From Coleophoma eucalyptorum (taxonomy: Eukaryota; Ascomycota; Leotiomycetes; Helotiales; Dermateaceae), in assembly GCA_026120035.1 (NCBI GenBank), contig JALRME010000001.1:881909-945908 (forward strand): a stretch of 64,000 nucleotides of DNA, in the 5' to 3' direction. Under the pieces are notes generated by a model. That model did not search any database. It saw only the letters and a list, made by a program, of their open reading frames with translations, and was not told the origin of the DNA. This document shows positions 57,065 to 64,000 of the stretch, one piece after another. The position numbers and the translations under genes were made by a program. Every line of letters begins with the position of its first letter. Positions within the stretch are counted from its first letter, which is position 1.

Positions 57065-58963
57065 ATGGCATCTCTCCAGATGGCTGCGATGCAACCTCAA
57101 CAGGTGGTGTTGAGCTTGCTCACTATTGGTGTATTATCTGTACGTGTTTAAAGCGTGGGAAGCGTAAAGAGCAGCAAGAGAGTGTATTTCATAACTAATG
57201 TGCGCTGTAGTTACTATCACTCGTCGCGTACCGTTTGACGCTACACCCGCTAGCGAAGTACCCGGGCCCCGTCCTTGCCAAGTTGACGAGCTTCTACAAA
57301 GTCTACCACGCCTACATTGGTGATATGCATCTTGACATTGAAAGATGTCACAAGCAATATGGTTTGTGGCCCACCATATCGCCTCTGCATGCTACTGGAA
57401 AAAATGTCTAATTTCGCCATGTGCATCTAGGTAGCTTTGTTCGTTATGGACCTAATTCTCTAATTGTAAACACAGCCGAGGGATTCCATGGTAAGTGCAG
57501 GTCACTTCGAGATGACATTTTATGTTAGCTAAAGTCTGGTCCGACCGCTGACTCGCGCTACATGTGATAGATATCTATGGAACGGGTAAAAAGACCAAGA
57601 AAGGGCCGTCATATGCTCTGCATGGACCTGGCAACTTAATCGGGGTGCGAGATAAGAAGTATTTCGCACGTCTAAAGAGGATCTTTAGCCAAGGCTTTTC
57701 AGACTCGGCAGTGCGAGACCATGAACCGAAAGTGAGAAAGCAAATTGATACCTTCTGCGACCAGTTGGAAGATGAGCAAGGGTCTGAGACAGGGTCAACC
57801 GGATGGACTCTTGCGAAGAACATGAGTAAATGGTGTATGTTTTTAGACAGAATCTAATCCTCGCCCTATGAGTTTTGCTGACCAGTGATTACAGGCAATT
57901 ATCTCACGACCGACGTAGTCAACACGGTCGTTTTCTCAACCACCTGGGATCTTCTTAACTCGCCCAAGAACAGAGGCGTCGCTGAGTGTTTGGCAACGGT
58001 TGTCCGCATGGTCGGTGTATCCCATCAATCAAGATGGCTCTACAAGTTCAAGCTGGGCCCGATTCTCTTTCCCCACCTTATCGGGAGTCTCCTCGGTCTC
58101 AAGAAGTACACGCTAGGAGTTCTAGCTGCAAGTAAGAAGGTGAGAGAGGAGGACCCGGATATCAAAGACGTGTTTGGTCAATTTATGACGGCGAAAGATC
58201 CGGATACTGGTGACGTCCTTGGCCCTGAGACTGTTCGCTTAAATTCAGCAACTTTAATCATTGCAGGTAGAATTAACCGCATTTCTGGACTGAGAATAAA
58301 AGCTTACGAGACTTAGGATCCGATACAACCTCCAGCGCTCTTGCCGGTACCTTTTTCTATCTTGCCCGCCATCCGGAAGCCTACGCGAAGGTCGTCAACG
58401 AAGTTCGCAGCACTTTCCCGACCCCATCGTCCATCCGGGCCGGAGCTGAATTGAACAGCTGCGTCTATCTTCGTGCTGCTATTAATGAAGCCTTAAGAAT
58501 GTCGCCGGTTGTCGTACAGCCGCTCTGGCGTGAAGTCGAATCTCCAGGAACTACCATTGACGGCCAATTCATCCCAGCGGGCATGATTGTTGGCTCCGGT
58601 ATTTACAGTCTTCACCATGATCCTGTGGTTTTCCCAGAACCTTACAATTATGATATTGACCGATGGGTTGTTGGAACTCCTGAGGAGATGAAGGTGCGGC
58701 AACGTCAATATGCTCCTTTCTCCGTTGGACCTAGACAATGCCTGGCCAAGAACTTTGCTATGATGGAGATGCTACTCACGGTGGCCAACGTGGTGGTAAG
58801 AATGGACTTTAAGTTACCTGAGGGAGAGGCGGCAAAGGTTGGTGGGGGCGGGGAGGGCCACGGTTGGGCACGAGAGAGGGAAGGAGAATTCCAAATCAAA
58901 AGTTGGTTTACGAGCCATATGAATGGACCTTTGATCACGTTTAAGAAAAGGCAACTGGAGTAG
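57065..58963 (+). CDS. Cytochrome P450 monooxygenase
   Basis: Haem-thiolate monooxygenase anchored in the ER membrane. Six exons: 57065-57139, 57211-57361, 57431-57490, 57571-57834, 57895-58266 and 58317-58963; 1569 nt, 522 aa, in frame. The N-terminal anchor is VVLSLLTIGVLSLLSLVAYRL, followed by HPLAKYPGPVLAKLT. The I-helix oxygen motif is AGSDTTS (307-313, rebuilt across an intron), the K-helix ExxR is E365-R368, and the haem loop is FSVGPRQCLAKN with C449. The residue two after the cysteine is Ala where Gly is usual. A glycine-rich insert (VGGGGEGHGW) lies before the last strand. Family number cannot be assigned by eye. It shares orientation with the two upstream flavoprotein genes. Confidence 0.92.
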
Positions 58964-61900
58964 AAGAATGTAGGATATCACAATACAGTATCTCGACACA
59001 GGATGTGAGGATACTGTACTACCGTCTCGGCTTCTAGAGTCGATTCAAGGCTAATTTAGACCAAATAGAATAAATCAAGGATAGAATAAGGTGCTTAGTC
59101 GCACTCGTACTGTTTATTGACTCTTGCTCACCACCTTCCATATTTGTCCAGTAGGTACTAAGTGTTTTCAATATAACGATCCACAATACAGTAAGCATGT
59201 TATTTGGTAGGTCTGATTGGTCTGACCATTTGAATGGCTTGATTGTCACACACACAGATAAAACAAGCGTCAACTATAGTGGTAAATGGCTTCCTTCAAA
59301 GAGAGAAGGTAATTAATTCCTCACTGAGGCCTAATATCCAACTATTCTGCCTGCTCTAATAAGCGATAGGCTCCTTTCGGAACTAGTCAAGGGGCTAGGA
59401 AATCTCTACAATTGAGAATATCAGCTCACGTGAATTACTAGCAGGTGACTAATCAAGGAGAAGAAGTATAATAGTAGGGTTTTGTGTAACAATACAGGTT
59501 AGATTCGAAGATTGGAATTGCATATCTATACTACAACTTTCGCTGGAAAGAAGAGCCAGGACTTCTTTTGGGTCTGCTAATGCAGCTAGCGCTTCCAAGC
59601 TCCAGTTTATCTAGAATCGAAACGAAGATACCTTAGAAGATACTTGAATTACTTATTTCAAGGATACTGTCGGAATATTATTATTGGACTTTGTCATGTA
59701 TGTCTCCCATATGGTATCACGTGGTTAAGCAAGTAAAGGGAGTAAATACGTCTCCCTTCCTCACTCACTTAGAAGAATTGAACCCCATTTACAACACCAC
59801 ATACCATGTAATTGAAGCCATCAATGCTATTACAAGACCTGTACATTTTTAACGTATACCAACAGTAACGAAGTAAGAGTAAAGTCGAAACATAAGTTAG
59901 ATGCCTTAGAGTAAATAGCGCTTAGTCGAAAGGATGACGGACATTTTCAAGGAAAATTTTCTCCCAGTGATGCATCCCAAATCCCATCAAACCGTATTCT
60001 ATGGATCTTTTCAACCTCGGAAAAGGAGACCAATATTGCCCTTGCCTCTTCTTTCCGCCTGATATTAAGAAACTCGACTATGATCTGGAAGGTCTTCAAA
60101 ACCCATGCGTTATTTTTACTTTTGTTGACTACAATTATGTATACGAGGAATATGCTCCATAGGAAAAAGGAGCTTTTCCCTTAATCTGAAGGAATTAATC
60201 CCTATCCGCCCCGAATGAATGAGATTAAGATCATCGGTTGCATGTTCAATCCTACTCAAGATATGAACTAGGTTATCGAACTGAAGATCGTGATCAAGGT
60301 TCTGAAAACACTGGCTGATATGAGAAGCACTGGCTCTGAAAAATCAGTTGCTTGTAGATCTTCAAAAAAGGGCGGAGCAATAGCATCAATAGAACCACCA
60401 AGGTCAGTACTATGAAGCGTCAGTCAATCCTTCTGATTAAATATGACTGGGATTTCACCGTCTGATCTTGCTATACACGAATTGATTTGATACGAAAGCC
60501 CCTAGGTCGCCTTTCAGCGACACCATCTGTTGCAGACCTCGCATATGAATTCCCCAACTTCTGTAGTGACCTGTAACCTTTGACCAATAAGTCAGCTCGA
60601 GACCACATCTAGAATACGTGAGACATATTTCCAACTATGCCACCGTTGCGATAATGAATACTATGACATCATCTTTATAGGGGGGGGGTGGGATCGTAGC
60701 CTAAGAATGGATGCCTCGTATAAAGGGCATATACTAATATAGAGAGTGAAAGTATCTGTCTGGGGAACTATGAGGCTTATGCATATTAGAGCGGACGGAA
60801 TGCACAGTTCTCCTCAATCTATGGTCGTATATGGTAGTAATAACATTATTAGTTGATAGATAGGACAGTGTAAGATACGTGATCTCTACTCGGCTGCTCT
60901 GCGAAAACAGCAAAGTCAGAACGAGCGTCTTGGATTAACCTCTGAAAGTAGACAAAATCACAAATTAGAAAACCTAAATTAACCAACCCCACAAATACTT
61001 CAGTAGTATAAAACCGATCAACTTCGATTTTGCGAACTGATTCTGGCTCACAACAGAAGAAGTTAAGCGACCAAGTTTTGGTATCACGTGGCACAAGTTT
61101 TGCGCCTTCCTGTGCGTGGATGTGGGTGTGCGTGTGCGTGGCCCTTCCCCTCCCGAGGATCTGCAACCCATCTCGCAAGTTGCAAAACATCCAAATACGA
61201 GGGGTGCAATGTGGATCGGGATGGATCTTCTGTATGACACACACCTAGACCAAAAAAAAGGTGCATACAATATTGTACACAAATATAGGGATCCTCAATC
61301 TAAAGCAGAGCAGCTTTCTATACTTGCTTGGCAGAACATCTAGTCTGGCGTAGCACAATGCTATTCTCTGCTCAGTGTAGCTCTTCCAATTGAGCTTTTG
61401 CAGTATAGGGCTTTGCATCTGCCTTGCCATTGAATCAGACCCTCACTCTACGACGCGAAGGCAGAAAACGCGCCGAAGCAACCCAAACCTACCCAAACCT
61501 TACCCCAAAAAGCGCCATCGGTAGCCAAGCCAAGCCAGGGGTGGCAAGCACGCTGCAAGCTGCACGCTGCAGCCTGCAGAGCAAGTGGGACAAGAGGAAA
61601 AAAAGCCCCCTATGTAACGCCCCGGCCCCCCTGGCCGGATTAGCCTGGACAAGGCTCGAATGCAGTTAGATGGTGTAACGGCTCAATAACCGTTCTAGCC
61701 TCCGGGGGCGAGGGAAGGGAAGGGACGCTCCCAATTATCAATTAAATCCATTCGGTAACTTATACGAGTAGTTCAGTGGAATACTGGCTTCGGGGATCGA
61801 AGACATGCCCACAACATCCGATGCTACCACTGCCGTTTGCATCATCCCATATTATCGTGCATACACACGTGTTGGTGTCACAAAGGTTGCAAGACGGCGG

Positions 61901-62678
61901 TTTCATCATGCCACAACTGATAAAACCAGGTAAGGAACAACGCTCAGTTGTGAGATGTTTGTAAAAGGTGAAGTCTCCAGTACATCAGCGCAGCAGTTGG
62001 CTTGGAGAATGACAGTTCTGCTGTAAGGTGCTTACAGAAGAAAAATACCTGTGGAATGTGCAAGGGTCCTCTCGCTCCCTCTCTCTCTCGTGAGACAGGC
62101 GGTTTGCTGGGGGGTATAGCATAGTAATAAGAGCCCGGCTTGGAGGTGTGGAAGATTGAAGGGAACTGTTTTTGTGGTTGAGCTAGTTGCCGGTGTCCCA
62201 AATCAGAGACTGGAGGGAAAATAGGGGGGGGGGGAAGGACTCGACAGTGTAGGTTCCTTGATTCTAGTTTTTCCCCCTCAACGCATTCCCTTGGCTGGAT
62301 TAAAGAGATAAAAGTTTTGCAAGATTTTGGATTCATGATTCAGAGATGGAAATTGAAATTTAGGCACATCAAACAAGAGGATGAGGATATAATGATTTTG
62401 CATCGTATTGTTAAGGAAAATCTAACATCGATTTTATTGGATCTGGTATCTCTGAAAATGAAAGAGCGCAACAAGGGACGATAGGGGAGTTTAACTTCCG
62501 TACGTACACACAGTGTTTGCTTGCTAAGAAGAATTATATACTATTGCAAATTTATGCCAACTTCAACATTACTCTCCTCTATCCCAATCCCGCAAACAGA
62601 TATAGGATATTCTAAGCCGCCAACGCAAACTATGCAAGATTCACAAAGTACGATCAAGTTTCCGGTTTAAAACACACC
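58964..62678. other. 3.7 kb gene-free region
   Basis: No gene can be supported between the P450 and the MFS transporter. 59.0-60.9 kb is AT-rich with no long frame beginning with ATG; one 90-codon frame without early ATG lies at 59915-60184. 61.1-61.7 kb is richer in GC and holds short GTGTGC and AAGCCAAGCC-like repeats. 61.9-62.6 kb is probably the 3' side of the MFS gene. Old decayed transposon DNA is possible but not shown. Confidence 0.5.
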
Positions 62679-64000
62679 TTACAAGGCGGGCTTCTCGACG
62701 GAACCCTCGCTATCGGAAGCAGCCTTTCCGCGGGTGTTGCGGAAGAAGGCGTGGACCTGAGGGCTGAACTCGTCGTCATCATGGGCCTCGCCAGACTCCT
62801 TGGCGCTCTTCTCGGACTCTCTCAACTCCCACTCAGCACGCATATCGGCAATCTTGGCTTGGCGGTCGAGCTCAGGGTTGTAGTGCTTGCCCTGGCCACG
62901 GAGACGCTCCCACACACTCAAGTGCTTGGGGTGGACGGCGATACCGTGGTACTCGTCGCTGCGGCCCTCGCGGATGTATTGCCAGCGGCGCTCTTGCTCG
63001 CGGAGATCGAGACCAGTGGTATCTGGCAAGAAGAAGAAGGTAACCAACATACCAGCAAGACCGAACCAAGGAACGACGTAGAATCGCTGTTGGGTGGTGA
63101 TGTAGTTGTAGAGAATGGCGGCCAAGAGGGCACCGAGCTTACCACAGGCAGCGGAGAATCCGTGAGCGGAAGCACGGATGGGAGTTGGGAAGACCTCTCC
63201 GGCGACGAGGAAGGTAACAGCGTTGGGTCCGAACTGGTTGAAGAAAGAAGACAAGAAGTACATGGCCTGGAAAGACTTGATTCCAGCAACACTGGTGTAG
63301 TACTTGTAGTGGAAAGCTGGGACGACGAAGGTGATGAAGCAGACGAGGAAACCAACTTGTTGCATCATCTTACGACCGTAAAGCTTGTTGTCGATGAGGA
63401 AAGCTAGGACAATTAGTTCTGCTCGGTGGATGAAGGGGGTAAAAACTTACAGGCAAGGTAGTATCCGGCAAGAGAGACAACAACGTTGATCAAGTTCCAC
63501 AACCAACCGGTGATAACATTGCTTCCAACGTTGGGGTCAATGACAGAGATGAAAGTAGATTGGAAAAGCTTGTTTCCGTAGAAGAAAACATCGTTGGCGA
63601 ACCAAGCACCGGCAGTGGCGAAAAGACGAGGACCGAAGTGAGTGATGGTCAACTTCAAGGATTGAACATCATAACCAGTGACCTGGTTTCTTCTCTTGAC
63701 GGTTTGGAGGTGCTTGCTGGCAAGTGGCATCTTGTACCAACGGTAGTAGACGAGCCAGAGGGTACCAACAGCTGGAATAGCGAAAGAAACACGGTAAGTC
63801 CATTGGGCAGAGAGCTCAGAGTAAGGTGGGTTGCCGCTTCCGGAGTGGAAGATGAGCAAGAGCAAAATCAAGAGGACCTGGTTGAAGAATTGACCCCATC
63901 CTTGCATCAAGAAAGCGCTGGTGACATTGCGACCACGGTGAAGACGGTCGTTGCGGTCAGAGCTGCGTCCAGTTTGGGCGTTCTCCATAGCGGCGGTAAC
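62679..64000 (-). CDS. MFS transporter, phosphate/glycerophosphodiester (PHO84/GIT1-like), 5' partial
   Basis: Proton-coupled major facilitator, plasma membrane. The window edge cuts off the N-terminal half: coding sequence enters at 64000 without a start (the ATG at 63988 lies inside the open frame and is not a credible start). Exons seen are 63451-64000 and 62679-63404, with a 46-nt intron. Remaining membrane segments include FFNQVLLILLLLIFH, AIPAVGTLWLVYY, GWLWNLINVVVSLAGYYLA and MMQQVGFLVCFITFVVPAF. The text FANDVFFYGNKLFQSTFISVI and LAGEVFPTPIRASAHGFSAACGKLGALL is typical of the phosphate:H+ symporter group. The hydrophilic C-terminal tail of about 90 residues is charged. Substrate (inorganic phosphate or glycerophosphodiester) cannot be told apart here. 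Confidence 0.88.

Noticed and set aside
59915..60184. 90-codon open frame in the AT-rich tract after the P450, with a hydrophobic middle
   Set aside because: No early start codon, no splice signals linking it to other exons and no family signature; length is possible by chance. It may be a gene relic but that is not shown.
61670..61720. Possible second tRNA-like fold near the GC-rich patch
   Set aside because: No intact box A and box B, and no seven-pair acceptor stem can be drawn.
62751..63407. 218-codon plus-strand frame over the MFS transporter
   Set aside because: Antisense shadow of the transporter exon; its composition (Val, Gly, Glu, Leu repeats) mirrors the opposite strand.
1..64000. 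CRISPR arrays, prophage or bacterial mobile elements
   Set aside because: The DNA is eukaryotic with spliceosomal introns; no regularly spaced direct repeats of CRISPR type were seen.

Overview
The window is nuclear DNA of a filamentous ascomycete. The evidence is that most genes are split by short GT...AG introns of about 40-60 nt with CTAA/CTGA-like branch sites, genes lie on both strands without operons, and the products are typical fungal housekeeping proteins. The general look suggests a leotiomycete such as a Sclerotiniaceae relative, but that placement is an impression, not a proof. I rebuilt splice models by hand; for nearly all multi-exon genes the summed exon length is divisible by three and the joins restore conserved family motifs.

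Layout. 0-9.3 kb is dense core genome: a 5'-truncated TPA1/Ofd1 dioxygenase, TRM5, an AlkB-type repair dioxygenase, NUS1 and COG6. 9.6-24.1 kb holds COX17, MPS1 kinase, an SGNH hydrolase, CSN4, an F-box protein, TFIIF-beta and a five-finger CCCH protein. 24.1-30.7 kb is a very large gene-poor stretch ahead of a bZIP factor that carries a C-terminal hydrophobic segment. 34.7-39.9 kb holds a Sel1-repeat Nif1-like protein, NOC4 and ATP4. A tRNA-Arg(ACG) sits at 40.68 kb in AT-rich DNA, followed by a small unknown protein with a KEN motif, an amino-acid permease and an alpha/beta hydrolase. 47.3-49.2 kb returns to core genes (NSA2 and the mitoribosomal protein bL21m).

50.6-59.0 kb is the most accessory part: three co-oriented oxygenases (a Baeyer-Villiger-type flavoprotein, a flavoprotein monooxygenase with an N-terminal SnoaL-like domain, and a cytochrome P450), separated by AT-rich spacers. 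One spacer holds a small inverted-repeat element that looks like a decayed MITE. No PKS, NRPS or terpene synthase is in the window, so this may be a tailoring or catabolic cluster. After a 3.7 kb gene-free stretch the window ends inside an MFS transporter of the phosphate/glycerophosphodiester type.

A recurring theme is head-to-head gene pairs sharing short intergenic regions: TRM5/AlkB-like, NUS1/COG6, MPS1/SGNH hydrolase, TFIIF-beta/CCCH, NOC4/ATP4 and NSA2/bL21m. The AlkB-like gene has two ACGCGT (MCB) boxes just upstream and a PCNA-binding-like motif at its N terminus, suggesting S-phase expression and replication-fork recruitment.
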